Origin: Chitinophagaceae bacterium
Lineage (GTDB): Bacteria > Bacteroidota > Bacteroidia > Chitinophagales > Chitinophagaceae
Assembly: GCA_019695015.1 (NCBI GenBank)
Contig: JAIBAV010000172.1
Span: 1-43,087, forward strand
Length of the DNA: 43,087 nucleotides
Direction: 5' to 3'
Position numbers and translations under genes: made by a program. Below the pieces are notes generated by a model that worked only from the letters and a program-made list of their open reading frames with translations, did not search any database and was not told where the DNA came from. This document shows, piece by piece, positions 9,893-18,458 of this stretch. Within the stretch, counting starts at the first letter, position 1. Every line of letters starts with the position of its first letter.

Positions 9893-10405
9893 TTATTCTT
9901 CGGTTTTATTTTCAGTTTCTGTAGTTGTTTCTGAAGCACTAGTAGTTTCAGTTGCTTTCTTTTTAGCTCCTGCACTTCTACGAGTTTTCTTAGCAGGTTC
10001 TGCTGCTTTAACTGCTCCTTTAGTGTAAATTTCATTGAAATCTACTAATTCAATCATTGCTTTTTCTGCATTATCACCAGGCCTAATGCCTAATTTAATA
10101 ATTCTTGTATAACCACCTGGGCGGCTAACAACTTTAGGTGCAATTACAGTAAACAATTCTTTTGTAGCAGCTTTATCTTGTAAATAACTAAATACAATAC
10201 GATGTTGATGGCTTAAAGCATTTTTATCATCGCCTTTTTTAGTTTTTGTAATTAAAGGTTCAATATAAGTACGTAATGCTTTAGCTTTAGCTAATGTAGT
10301 TACAATACGTTTATGAACTAATAATTGAGAAGCTAAATTGCTTAAAAGGGCTTCTCTGTGTGCCTTTTTACGGCCTAAATTGTTTATTTTATCTCCGTGA
10401 CGCAT
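9893..10405 (-). CDS. rplQ: 50S ribosomal protein L17
   Basis: Large-subunit protein near the peptide exit. Residues 1-116 form the L17 core, opening [20 protein letters not shown] and including [15 protein letters not shown]. The total of 170 residues exceeds the ~127 of E. coli because of a C-terminal tail rich in Ala, Lys, Thr and Glu, as is usual in Bacteroidota. Last ribosomal gene of the infA-rplQ operon, 82 bases after rpoA. Confidence 0.97.
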   Translation of the reverse strand: MRHGDKINNLGRKKAHREALLSNLASQLLVHKRIVTTLAKAKALRTYIEPLITKTKKGDDKNALSHQHRIVFSYLQDKAATKELFTVIAPKVVSRPGGYTRIIKLGIRPGDNAEKAMIELVDFNEIYTKGAVKAAEPAKKTRRSAGAKKKATETTSASETTTETENKTEE

Positions 10406-10487
10406 GACTTTTATTTTGTAGCTTATACCGTGTCAGGAATTATAAGCTTATGATTAAATAATTTAAGCAAATGCTTAAACTGTTTTA

Positions 10488-11489
10488 TTAATTATCTAAA
10501 TTATCTAAACCAAGTTTTACTAAATCCATACCAAAATTTAAACCTCTTTCGGTTAAAACTTGTTCTATTTCTGATAATGATTTTTGACCAAAGTTTCTAA
10601 ACTTCATCAAGTCTTCTTGTTCGTATTGTACTAACTCGCTAAGAGAGTTAATTTTTGCTGCTTTCAAACAATTAAAGGCTCTTACTGAAAGGTCTAAATC
10701 TTCTAAAGGTGTTTTTAATACTTTACGCAATTGTAACACTTGTTCATCTACTACATCTTCTTTTTTATCTTCTTTGTTATCAAAAGTGATGTTTTCATCA
10801 GTTATAATCATCAAGTGTTGAATTAAAATACGAGATGCTTGTTTAACTGCCTCTTCAGGATGAATAGTACCATCAGTAGCAACTTCTAAAATTAATTTTT
10901 CAAAGTCAGTTCTTTGTTCTACACGATAATTTTCTATGGAATATTTTACATTTTTAATAGGTGTATGTATGGAGTCAATAGCAATATATCCGGTAGGTGT
11001 ATCTTTTACTTTATTATCTTCTGCAGGTATATAACCACGGCCTTTATTAATAGTTAATTCAATATCTAGCTTTGCAGTATTATCCATAGTACAAATTACT
11101 AATTGCGGATTCATTACTTCAAAGTTTAAAGAAGCATCTCCTATATTTCCTGCATTAAACTCGGTATTTCCTTTTATAGATAAAGTGAGTTTTTCGTTGG
11201 TAACATCATGCTCCACTTTTTTCTTAAATCTAACTTGTTTAAGATTTAAAATAATTTCAGTAACGTCTTCAGTAATACCTTTAATAGTAGCAAACTCATG
11301 GTCAACACCATCAATTTTAATACCTGTAATAGCGTACCCTTCAAGGCTGCTTAAAAGTACTCTACGTAAAGCATTACCAACGGTTAAACCATACCCTGGC
11401 TCTAACGGGCGAAATTCAAATTGTCCTTCAAAATCAGTAGCTTTTTGTAAAACAATTTTATCCGGCTTTTGGAAGTTTAAAATGGCCAT
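10488..11489 (-). CDS. rpoA: DNA-directed RNA polymerase subunit alpha
   Basis: Scaffold subunit for RNA polymerase assembly; its C-terminal domain contacts DNA and activators. 333 residues. The N-terminal domain contains [20 protein letters not shown], the classic dimerisation motif. A flexible acidic linker near 240-250 is followed by the alpha-CTD with helix-hairpin-helix [15 protein letters not shown] and [13 protein letters not shown]. It sits between rpsD and rplQ in the expected order. Confidence 0.98.
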   Translation of the reverse strand: MAILNFQKPDKIVLQKATDFEGQFEFRPLEPGYGLTVGNALRRVLLSSLEGYAITGIKIDGVDHEFATIKGITEDVTEIILNLKQVRFKKKVEHDVTNEKLTLSIKGNTEFNAGNIGDASLNFEVMNPQLVICTMDNTAKLDIELTINKGRGYIPAEDNKVKDTPTGYIAIDSIHTPIKNVKYSIENYRVEQRTDFEKLILEVATDGTIHPEEAVKQASRILIQHLMIITDENITFDNKEDKKEDVVDEQVLQLRKVLKTPLEDLDLSVRAFNCLKAAKINSLSELVQYEQEDLMKFRNFGQKSLSEIEQVLTERGLNFGMDLVKLGLDNLDN

Positions 11490-11619
11490 TTTATATTCCT
11501 GTTTTTATTTGATTTAAAAAAAATTTGTTTCCATCTTAGGTGCAATATTCAACTTTAGTTGCGTCGCACACTTGTACAGTTGTAAGTGTATTCAATTATA
11601 GCAGTAATACTGTTATAAA

Positions 11620-12225
11620 TTATTTAGAATACAACTCCACTATCAATTGTTCTTTAATATTTTCTGGAACTGATTCTCTTTCAGGATAAGTAATAAATGT
11701 TCCTTTCTTCTCAGTTTCATTCCAATCTAACCAGCTAAACTTAGGGTTTTTACCACGGCTTTTGCTAGTTATAGAACTATTGTGTTCGCTTTTTGCACGA
11801 TATGTAATAACATCTCCTGCTTTACAAGAGTAAGATGGTATGTTCATTACCTCTCCATTAACAGTTATGTGCTTATGAGCAACTAATTGTCTTGCTTCTG
11901 GACGGCTTGCAGCTAAACCCATACGATAGATAGTGTTGTCTAAACGAGCTTCTAATAATTTAATTAAATTTTCGCCTTTAACACCTTTCATACGAGAAGC
12001 CTCTTCGAAAGTTTTTCTAAATTGACGTTCTAAAACACCATAAGTATATTTTGCTTTTTGCTTTTCTCTAAGCTGCAAAGCATATTCACCTAATGTTTTA
12101 CGTTTTTTTGCAGCACCATGCTGACCGGGAGGGTTACTATTTTTAGTTAACCATTTGCCATTGCCTAAAATTGGCTCTCCAAAAATTCTAGAAATTTTGG
12201 TCTTAGGACCAGTGTAACGTGCCAT
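11620..12225 (-). CDS. rpsD: 30S ribosomal protein S4
   Basis: Primary 16S rRNA-binding protein that nucleates 30S assembly. 201 residues; MARYTGPKTKISR start, an N-terminal domain with no zinc-ligand Cys cluster (zinc-independent form), and the S4 RNA-binding fold around 92-155 (LEARLDNTIYRMGLAASRPEARQ, read in two pieces, then LVAHKHITVNG). Co-directional with rpsK upstream and rpoA downstream. Gaps of 122 and 130 bases are wider than in E. coli and may hold regulatory structure that I could not define. Confidence 0.97.
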   Translation of the reverse strand: MARYTGPKTKISRIFGEPILGNGKWLTKNSNPPGQHGAAKKRKTLGEYALQLREKQKAKYTYGVLERQFRKTFEEASRMKGVKGENLIKLLEARLDNTIYRMGLAASRPEARQLVAHKHITVNGEVMNIPSYSCKAGDVITYRAKSEHNSSITSKSRGKNPKFSWLDWNETEKKGTFITYPERESVPENIKEQLIVELYSK

Positions 12226-12347
12226 AATTTTTATTTCATTTCGATTTTTTTTGAATCGGTAAAACTATCGGTTAAAAATCGTAAAAAATAAATAGTTTAC
12301 CCTTTGATATAAATGAAACCTGAACGGCTCAATATAAAATTTATAAA

Positions 12348-12758
12348 TTAAACTCTTCTCTTTTTAGGTGGTCTACAACCATTGTGAGGTATAGGTGTTA
12401 CGTCTTTAATAGATGTTACATCAATACCATTTTGTGCAATACTTCTAATTGCACCTTCACGTCCAGAACCTGGACCTTTTACAAATACATCTACTTTCTT
12501 TAACCCTGCATCTAAAGCCACTTTAGCAGCATCTGCTGCAGCCATTTGTGCTGCATAAGGGGTATTTTTCTTAGAACCTCTAAAACCCATTTTACCAGCA
12601 GATGACCAAGAAATAACTTGACCAGATTTGTTGGTAAATGAAATAATAATGTTGTTGAAAGTTGCATTAATACGAACTTCTCCGGCAGCATCTACTTTAA
12701 CTACTCTTTTTTTTGCTGCTGCCTTTGCACTGTTTTGTGCTTTTGCTGGTTTTGCCAT
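12348..12758 (-). CDS. rpsK: 30S ribosomal protein S11
   Basis: Small-subunit platform protein. 136 residues; an N-terminal Lys/Ala-rich extension of about 20 residues precedes the core [17 protein letters not shown]. The [13 protein letters not shown] and C-terminal [17 protein letters not shown] segments are diagnostic. In the expected position between rpsM and rpsD. Confidence 0.98.
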   Translation of the reverse strand: MAKPAKAQNSAKAAAKKRVVKVDAAGEVRINATFNNIIISFTNKSGQVISWSSAGKMGFRGSKKNTPYAAQMAAADAAKVALDAGLKKVDVFVKGPGSGREGAIRSIAQNGIDVTSIKDVTPIPHNGCRPPKKRRV

Positions 12759-12850
12759 TTTTAATTTTTTTAGGTAATCGTCTGTTTCTATTTTACGTCT
12801 CCTGTTAAGCAGCTTTTGCCCAACTATCCAACGTATTATTTAAAAAACCA

Positions 12851-12879
12851 AAAGCTCTTAACTGTTTGTTATGAGCTTT
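12851..12879 (-). other. Intra-operon hairpin between rpsM and rpsK
   Basis: Inverted repeat aaagctc (12851-12857) / gagcttt (12873-12879). Read on the minus strand it is followed by TTTTGGTTTTTT, so it looks like a weak terminator or attenuator inside the operon, 12 bases after the rpsM stop. Its effect is unknown. Confidence 0.45.
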
Positions 12880-12890
12880 ATAGTTATTTA

Positions 12891-13271
12891 TTACTTTTTA
12901 GGTGCTTTCTTTTTACCTGCTACCGTTTTACGTTTTCCTTTTCTGGTACGGCTATTGGTTTTAGTACGCTGTCCACGAACTGGTAATCCCTTTCTGTGTC
13001 TTAAACCACGATAACAAGCAATATCTAATAAACGTTTAATATTCATAGATGTTTCGCTACGCAAAGCACCTTCTACTTTAAACTCTTCATTAATAATATT
13101 ACGAATAGCAGCTTGTTCATCATCATTCCACTGATTTACTTTTTTATCAAAATCAATGCCTGCTTTAGTTAAAATATACTGAGCAGTAGAACGACCAATA
13201 CCATACACATAGGTTAGCCCTATTTCGCCTCTTTTATTTTTTGGTAAATCTATACCGGCAATACGTGCCAT
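12891..13271 (-). CDS. rpsM: 30S ribosomal protein S13
   Basis: Head protein of the 30S subunit contacting the 50S and P-site tRNA. 126 residues starting [21 protein letters not shown], with [20 protein letters not shown] in the second half and the basic C-terminal tail. Follows rpmJ by 37 bases and precedes rpsK. Confidence 0.98.
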   Translation of the reverse strand: MARIAGIDLPKNKRGEIGLTYVYGIGRSTAQYILTKAGIDFDKKVNQWNDDEQAAIRNIINEEFKVEGALRSETSMNIKRLLDIACYRGLRHRKGLPVRGQRTKTNSRTRKGKRKTVAGKKKAPKK

Positions 13272-13308
13272 AATTTATTAATTTCTGATTTTAAATTTCT
13301 AATTTTTA

Positions 13309-13425
13309 TTACCCTTGTCTTTGTTTAAAACGAGGATTTTTTTTGTTGATAACATAAAGTTTACCTCCACGTTTAACAATTTTGCAATCTGCACTGCGTT
13401 TTTTAATTGATGCTCTTACTTTCAT
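13309..13425 (-). CDS. rpmJ: 50S ribosomal protein L36
   Basis: 38-residue protein translated by hand: it begins [20 protein letters not shown] and ends NPRFKQRQG. The length and the ends match L36. The three Cys and one His that bind zinc in the classical form are reduced to a single Cys14: the first is Ser, the third Asn, and the His is Phe. It is therefore a zinc-independent type, as is usual in this phylum. It lies between infA (48 bases upstream) and rpsM in the usual order. Confidence 0.95.
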   Translation of the reverse strand: MKVRASIKKRSADCKIVKRGGKLYVINKKNPRFKQRQG

Positions 13426-13473
13426 TGCTTTTAATTTAACTGTTATGTTATTTCTAACAGATTATATAACTTT

Positions 13474-13692
13474 TTATTTATACCTAAAGTTTATTCTGCC
13501 CCTGCTTAAATCGTATGGGCTCATTTCTACTCCTACTTTATCGCCAGGCAAAATTCTGATATAATGCATTCTCATTTTTCCAGAAATGGTAGCTAAAATT
13601 TCGTGTCCATTTTCTAGTTTTACTCTAAACATTGCATTGCTTAAAGCCTCTAAAATGATACCATCTTGTTTAATCAGTTGTTGCTTAGACAT
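13474..13692 (-). CDS. infA: Translation initiation factor IF-1
   Basis: Binds the A site of the 30S subunit during initiation. 72 residues, the standard length, with an OB fold: [19 protein letters not shown] near 11-29 and [16 protein letters not shown] in the middle. The C-terminus [11 protein letters not shown] is typical. First gene of the infA-rpmJ-rpsM-rpsK-rpsD-rpoA-rplQ run; the usual upstream secY is absent and a promoter lies directly in front. Confidence 0.98.
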   Translation of the reverse strand: MSKQQLIKQDGIILEALSNAMFRVKLENGHEILATISGKMRMHYIRILPGDKVGVEMSPYDLSRGRINFRYK

Positions 13693-13706
13693 ATTTTTTC
13701 GGGCTG

Positions 13707-13736
13707 CAAAGATAGGAGTATGTACTTAATTTCAAA
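13707..13736 (-). promoter_or_regulatory. Promoter of the infA-rplQ operon
   Basis: On the minus strand TTTG (plus 13733-13736), an 18-base spacer and TATCTTTG (plus 13707-13714) match the Bacteroidota primary sigma consensus TTTG-N19-TAnnTTTG. The -7 element ends 14 bases before the infA ATG, so the predicted leader is only about 8 bases and lacks room for a normal Shine-Dalgarno site. Confidence 0.7.
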
Positions 13737-14011
13737 AAAAGTTTGAAAAAAATAATTTTCCTATAATAAAATCATCTTATTTATGAAAAATATTGTATTA
13801 AAAAGAAAGCCTTTCACTTTGAAAAGAACGATAATACACCAATCCATTAAGCTAAAAAAATGTTTTGCTAATATTCTTTTTTTTCTCTGCTTTGAGCTAT
13901 ATCTTAACTAAAAAAAATATATATGGATAAAATACACTCCAACTTAACTAGCTAATAATCAGCATGATAGCTTACACTTAAAAATTGTTTTTTATTTCTA
14001 AAGAAACATTG
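13737..14011. other. Divergent intergenic region, no gene seen
   Basis: AT-rich stretch between the divergently transcribed infA operon and the riboswitch-controlled receptor gene. No ORF of credible length, tRNA or clear hairpin was seen. secY, which precedes infA in most relatives, is not here. Confidence 0.5.
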
Positions 14012-14019
14012 CACATTTG
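14012..14019 (+). promoter_or_regulatory. Candidate promoter -7 element before the riboswitch
   Basis: CACATTTG differs from TAnnTTTG by one base. Transcription from it would start near 14026, exactly where the riboswitch P1 stem begins, which supports the call. The -33 position is T-rich only. Confidence 0.4.
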
Positions 14020-14021
14020 CG

Positions 14022-14210
14022 GCGAATTTGGTTTATCTGCTTCAGGCAGATGATTAAAAGGGAATCATGTGAAAAGCATGAACTATCCCCGTAGCTGTAA
14101 AGTAGCTTTCTTTAACAAAGAAAAATATTTCAAATAATAGTTTGCCACTGTTTTAAAAAATGGGAAGGTAATTTGAAATAGCTGCTAAGTCAGAAGACCT
14201 GCCAAATACA
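14022..14210 (+). promoter_or_regulatory. Cobalamin (adenosylcobalamin) riboswitch
   Basis: Contains the B12-box core GCTAAGTCAGAAGACCTGCC at 14184-14203 and the upstream conserved strings GGGAATCATGTGAAAAGC (from 14060) and ATCCCCGTAGCTGTAA. P1 forms from ATTTGG (14026-14031) with CCAAAT (14202-14207). A second helix forms from ATCTGC (14035-14040) with GCAGAT (14046-14051). The GCCACTG...GGGAAGG segment of the variable arm is also present. It lies in the leader of the TonB receptor gene and should lower its expression when cobalamin is plentiful. Confidence 0.95.
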
Positions 14211-14256
14211 TTCATTCAAGGCTTTCGGGCGAAAGGCATGGAATGTAAATGGCAAT
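14205..14256 (+). other. Putative riboswitch expression-platform hairpin
   Basis: After the B12 box, GCTTTC-GGGC-GAAAG-GC forms a strong stem with flanking CATTC/GAATG pairing. No T-run follows it, so translational or structural control is more likely than a plain intrinsic terminator. The receptor ATG is about 70 bases further on. Confidence 0.5.
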
Positions 14257-14325
14257 TATTGCCTTTATATCTCCACTATTATTTCCTGAAAGCTCATTGT
14301 TTCACTTTAAAAAAACATTTTAACA

Positions 14326-16254
14326 ATGAGCAAAAAAAAGTTAACCCTCATTGCACTGGTTGCAAGCATGCATGCATTTGCACAAAAAGACACCTTAAGT
14401 GGTAGCCCATTAGATGAAGTAATTATTACAACTGCATCTAAAGTAGAACAGAAACAAAATAGTACTGGTAAAGTAATTACAGTAATTACCAAAGAACAAT
14501 TGGAAAAAAGTAGTGCTAAAACAGTAGCACAAGTTTTAAATGAGCAAGTTGGTATAACCATTAATGGAGCATTAAACATTGCTGGTAGTGTGCAAACTGT
14601 TTATATGCGTGGTGCCAATGCTGGTAGAACTTTAATTTTAATGGATGGCATACCCATGAATGACCCAAGTACCATTAGTACAGATTTTGACCTGAATCTT
14701 TTTTCTATTAATGATATTGAAAGAATAGAAATTTGTAAAGGAGCACAAAGCACATTATATGGCAGCGATGCTATTGCTGGTGTTATAAACATTATAACTA
14801 TAAAAAAAGAAATTGATAAAGCAGTAAATATTAAAGCTACAACCGCCTTTGGTAATAAAAATACAAGCAGAAATAATGTACAAGTTTTTGGCAAGCTTAA
14901 CAATCTTATCTACACTGCACGTTTTGCTCAACTAAAAACCGATGGATTTTCGAGTGCTTATGATAGTGCTGGAAATAAAAATTTTGATAACGATGCCTAC
15001 AAAGGAAATGTTGCTAATGCTGCAGTACAATACCAAATAACAAAAAAATTATCTTTTAAATCTTTTGTGCAACACAGTAGCTATAAAGCAGATATTGATG
15101 CAGGCGTTTTTGCTGATAAGAGAAATTATTTTATTAATAACAATGTTTTAAATACTGGTGCAGGGTTAAATTATAAAAGCACTACACTACATGTTGTAGG
15201 TAATTATCAGTACAGCCAAACACGCAGGCATTATAACGATGGCTTTGCTGCTGGTTTACCTGTTTACTCTACTAATGATTATAATGGTATTTCTAACTTT
15301 TTTGAAGTTTATGCTTCTTATAAAATAAATAAACAATTTACGGTATTGGTTGGTAGCGATTATCGTTTTGCAACTATGGATGGAGCTTATGTTTCATCTG
15401 CATGGGGTACAAGTAAATACAAGGATACCAGCATGAACCAAAGTTCTGTTTATGCTTCGGTATTATTTAATAGCATAAACAATCAATTAAATATTGAGCT
15501 TGGCGGAAGGTTAAACAAACATTCTCGTTATGGCAACAATAGCACTTTTACTTTTAACCCATCTTACAATATCAATAAGCATTTCAGATTATTTGCAAGC
15601 GTTGCAACAGGATTTAAATCTCCTAGCATTTATCAGTTGTTTGATACATGGAGTGGTAACAAAGACTTAAAAGCCGAAAAATCTATTAACTACGAAACAG
15701 GTGTACAATATGCCGACCAAAAGTTTAAAACAAGAGTAGTATATTTTAACAGAAAGATTGATAATGGCATTGATTATAATTATATTAGTTTTAAATATTT
15801 CAACTATATCAAACAAACTGTATCTGGTTTAGAATTAGAAGCAACTTTACAGCCTGTAAAACAAGTAACTATTGGTGCTAATTATACTATGCTTTCTCCA
15901 AAAGAAACAACACAAAATAGAATTACAAATGTAGATACGGTTACTTACAATTATTTATTACGTCGACCAAAAAACACTTTCTCTTTAAATATTGCCTGGC
16001 AAGCTACTAAGCAGTTAAGCTTATCTGTAAATACAAAATATGTAGATGACAGATTTGATGTTGGTGGTTGGGCAAAAGCAGATGTGAAATTGAAAAACTA
16101 TTTTATGTTGAATGCTTATGCTGAATATGTTTTAAATAACTCGGTTAAATTTTTTGTAGATGCCCAAAATATTGGCAACAGGAAATTTTTTGAAGTAAAT
16201 GGCTACAACACAATGCCAATAATGGCAAATATTGGTGTAACATTTAATTGGTAA
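14326..16254 (+). CDS. btuB: TonB-dependent receptor, BtuB-like cobalamin transporter
   Basis: Outer-membrane receptor that imports a corrinoid using TonB energy. 642 residues: signal peptide 1-20 ending HAFAQ, then a TonB-box-like DEVIITTA near 28-35. The plug domain (about 40-165) contains VYMRGANAGRTLILMDGIP and GAQSTLYGSDAIAGVINII. The remainder is a 22-strand-type barrel ending NIGVTFNW with a C-terminal aromatic. The cobalamin riboswitch upstream is the strongest evidence for substrate. The next gene encodes a small CWC protein 23 bases away. No BtuCDF genes are in the window. Confidence 0.92.
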   Translation: MSKKKLTLIALVASMHAFAQKDTLSGSPLDEVIITTASKVEQKQNSTGKVITVITKEQLEKSSAKTVAQVLNEQVGITINGALNIAGSVQTVYMRGANAGRTLILMDGIPMNDPSTISTDFDLNLFSINDIERIEICKGAQSTLYGSDAIAGVINIITIKKEIDKAVNIKATTAFGNKNTSRNNVQVFGKLNNLIYTARFAQLKTDGFSSAYDSAGNKNFDNDAYKGNVANAAVQYQITKKLSFKSFVQHSSYKADIDAGVFADKRNYFINNNVLNTGAGLNYKSTTLHVVGNYQYSQTRRHYNDGFAAGLPVYSTNDYNGISNFFEVYASYKINKQFTVLVGSDYRFATMDGAYVSSAWGTSKYKDTSMNQSSVYASVLFNSINNQLNIELGGRLNKHSRYGNNSTFTFNPSYNINKHFRLFASVATGFKSPSIYQLFDTWSGNKDLKAEKSINYETGVQYADQKFKTRVVYFNRKIDNGIDYNYISFKYFNYIKQTVSGLELEATLQPVKQVTIGANYTMLSPKETTQNRITNVDTVTYNYLLRRPKNTFSLNIAWQATKQLSLSVNTKYVDDRFDVGGWAKADVKLKNYFMLNAYAEYVLNNSVKFFVDAQNIGNRKFFEVNGYNTMPIMANIGVTFNW

Positions 16255-16277
16255 TTTATTTTATTTAGCTTTAGAAA

Positions 16278-16472
16278 ATGAAAGAGCAGTTGATAAAAAT
16301 TTGTTTTAAATGTAAAAGCAAATTTGTATGTAACAGCAATAATATTAAGGCTTGTAACTGCACATCTATACAACTAAGTAATGAAGAAAGTAGTTATATC
16401 AAAACAAAGTTTTCTGACTGTTTATGCAATAATTGTTTAAATATTTTAAAGCAGGAGTATAGACAGCAGTAA
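16278..16472 (+). CDS. Cysteine-rich CWC family protein
   Basis: 64 residues with nine Cys in the pattern CFKCKSKFVC, then KACNC, then CLCNNCL, matching the cysteine-rich CWC family, whose function is unknown. The spacing suggests a metal-binding or zinc-ribbon-like fold. It lies 23 bases after the riboswitch-controlled receptor and before a strong terminator, so it is probably in the same B12-responsive transcript. A role in corrinoid or metal handling is inference only. Confidence 0.8.
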   Translation: MKEQLIKICFKCKSKFVCNSNNIKACNCTSIQLSNEESSYIKTKFSDCLCNNCLNILKQEYRQQ

Positions 16473-16502
16473 ATTTTTTTAGTTATTTAAACTAATTCTT
16501 TT

Positions 16503-16538
16503 AAAGAGGAACTTTATATCTGAAGTTCCTCTTTTTTT
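16503..16538 (+). terminator. Strong intrinsic terminator of the btuB-CWC operon
   Basis: 12-bp perfect arms aaagaggaactt (16503-16514) and aagttcctcttt (16523-16534), an 8-base loop and a run of seven T. It lies 31 bases after the CWC stop. Confidence 0.9.
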
Positions 16539-16615
16539 AAATTTAGAACAATAAGGTATTTAATAGAATGTTTAATTAAAGTCAACTTTACTCACTCATA
16601 TTATTTAAGAAGTTA

Positions 16616-16623
16616 TATTTTTG
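16616..16623 (+). promoter_or_regulatory. Candidate marC promoter -7 element
   Basis: TATTTTTG fits TAnnTTTG and ends 14 bases before the MarC ATG, giving a very short leader like that of infA. No convincing -33 TTTG was found. Confidence 0.35.
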
Positions 16624-16637
16624 AAAAAAGCAATGAA

Positions 16638-17219
16638 ATGAATATTGAAACAGATGCACTACTAACAGTAACTTTTACTCTTTTTGCTGTAATAGATATA
16701 GTAGGATCAATTCCATTATTAATATCCTTAAAAGATAAAATGGGTGGTACTATTCGTTCTTTTCAAGCTACTATAGTATCTGGTGCTTTAATGATTTTAT
16801 TTTTATTTTTAGGAAAACCTTTTTTAGGTATTTTAGGAATTGATGTAAAAAGTTTTGCTGTTGGAGGATCTATAGTTATTTTTTTACTGGGCTTAGAAAT
16901 GGTTTTAGGCCACGAAATTTTTAAAGGAGATAAAGATGCTAAAGCTGGTACAGTTGTACCCATTGCTTTTCCTGTAATTGCAGGTAGTGGCACACTTACT
17001 ACTGTAATGAGCTTAAAGGCCAACTTTAACGAAATGGTTATTTTAATTGGTATTTTAATTAACCTAATAGTTATTTATGCTGCCTTAAAATCATTAACAT
17101 TAATAGAAAGAATTTTAGGCAAAGCTGGCTTATTGGCTGTGCGTAAATTTTTTGGAGTAATTTTATTAGCAATCGCTGTAAAAATATTTAGCTCAAATAT
17201 TGGGTCATTTGGTAAATAA
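16638..17219 (+). CDS. MarC family integral membrane protein
   Basis: 193 residues with about six hydrophobic segments (near 8-28, 42-62, 67-88, 112-130, 136-155 and 165-185), as in the MarC/UPF0056 family. Family-like stretches include FAVIDIVGSIPLLISL at the N-terminus and PIAFPVIAGSGTLTTVMSL in the middle. MarC was once tied to multiple antibiotic resistance, but that link was withdrawn, and the transported substrate, if any, is unknown. It stands between the btuB operon terminator and the next gene (113 bases), probably with its own promoter. Confidence 0.9.
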   Translation: MNIETDALLTVTFTLFAVIDIVGSIPLLISLKDKMGGTIRSFQATIVSGALMILFLFLGKPFLGILGIDVKSFAVGGSIVIFLLGLEMVLGHEIFKGDKDAKAGTVVPIAFPVIAGSGTLTTVMSLKANFNEMVILIGILINLIVIYAALKSLTLIERILGKAGLLAVRKFFGVILLAIAVKIFSSNIGSFGK

Positions 17220-17332
17220 TTTTTAAAGTAATTCACTTTTAATACACAATTTTGGTAAGCCATTTTTATAGCTGTAGTATTATGTTTACTTTGCTTGATT
17301 GAAAGTAAATTATTAATACAATAAATTGGCTT

Positions 17333-18394
17333 ATGAGTTCTGTTGCTTTAACTTATGATGATATACAGTTAGTACCTGCTTATTCAAACATATCTTCTCG
17401 AAAAAATATTGATTTAACCACAAGGGTTACCAAAAATTATGGTTTAAAAATGCCATTGGTTGCAAGTTGTATGGATACAGTTTGCGAAAGTGAAATGGCT
17501 ATTGCAATTGCCGAAATGGGTGGTGTTGGTTGCATACACAGGTTTATGAGTATAGAACAACAAGCCATAGAAGTGGATATAGTTAAAAAAGCTTTACAAG
17601 AAACTCAAGTAATAAACTTTTGGAATGTAGGCAACGCCGACTGGAAGTACACAAAAGCTATTCCTATAATGGCTGCAACAGGTGCTAATGGTGATTTTAA
17701 AGAACGTGCCTTGGCATTAGCCAATGCAGGGGCAAATATTATTTTAATAGATGTTGCCCATGGGCATCATGAAAATGTAAAACAGGCTATAGCAACATTA
17801 AAAAATAGTTTACCTAAGTATGTAGATATAATAGCTGGTAATATTGCATCTGCACAGGCTGCAAAAGATTTAGAAGCATGGCAAGCAGATGGCTTAAGAG
17901 TTGGTGTTGGTGGTGGCTCCTTATGCACTACACGTTTAAAAACAGGCTTTGGAGTGCCTAATGTAAGTTGCTTACAAGAAATTATTGCTGTTACTGCCTT
18001 ACCTGTTATGGCAGATGGTGGTATAAGAACCAGTGGCGATATAGCTAAAGCATTGGCATTAGGTAGCAGCTGTGTAATGTTAGGTTCTTTAATAGCTGGT
18101 ACAAAAGAAGCCCCAGGTAAAATAATTGAAAAACCAACAGGCTTATACAAACGTTATAGAGGAGCAGCCTCTTTAGAAACTAAAATGGTACATAACCAAG
18201 AACAAAGAAATGTAGAAGGAGAAAGTACTGTAATACCTTTTAAAGGTGGAGCAAAATTTGTAATAGAAGGTTTGTTAGATGGGTTAAAAAGTGCCTTCTC
18301 TTATGGTGGGGCAAGTAACATTAGAGATTTTAAACCAAATTATGTTCAGGTAACTCATGCTGGTCAAACAGAAGCCAAACCTCATTTGTTATAA
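17333..18394 (+). CDS. IMP dehydrogenase/GMP reductase family enzyme, likely GMP reductase
   Basis: 353-residue TIM-barrel purine enzyme. It has LTYDDIQLVPAYSNI at the start and the catalytic loop GGGSLCTTRLKTGFG with nucleophile Cys198, then MADGGIRTSGDIAKALALGS for phosphate binding. There is no CBS insertion (IMPDH is normally near 490 residues) and I see no RY dyad in the mobile-flap region, so NADPH-dependent GMP to IMP conversion fits better. The C-terminus THAGQTEAKPHLL instead resembles IMPDH (AGLxESHPH). Automated annotation could name it guaB; guaC is my preferred but unproven choice. Confidence 0.85.
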   Translation: MSSVALTYDDIQLVPAYSNISSRKNIDLTTRVTKNYGLKMPLVASCMDTVCESEMAIAIAEMGGVGCIHRFMSIEQQAIEVDIVKKALQETQVINFWNVGNADWKYTKAIPIMAATGANGDFKERALALANAGANIILIDVAHGHHENVKQAIATLKNSLPKYVDIIAGNIASAQAAKDLEAWQADGLRVGVGGGSLCTTRLKTGFGVPNVSCLQEIIAVTALPVMADGGIRTSGDIAKALALGSSCVMLGSLIAGTKEAPGKIIEKPTGLYKRYRGAASLETKMVHNQEQRNVEGESTVIPFKGGAKFVIEGLLDGLKSAFSYGGASNIRDFKPNYVQVTHAGQTEAKPHLL

Positions 18395-18458
18395 ATATTT
18401 TTTATTTCAGAATTATATTATTTTACCACTAATCTTGCAGCACTGAAAAAGAAAATAA

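Noticed and set aside
11569..11588. Hairpin CACTT...AAGTG between rpoA and rpsD
   Set aside because: Stem of only five base pairs without a T-run; not distinguishable from chance.
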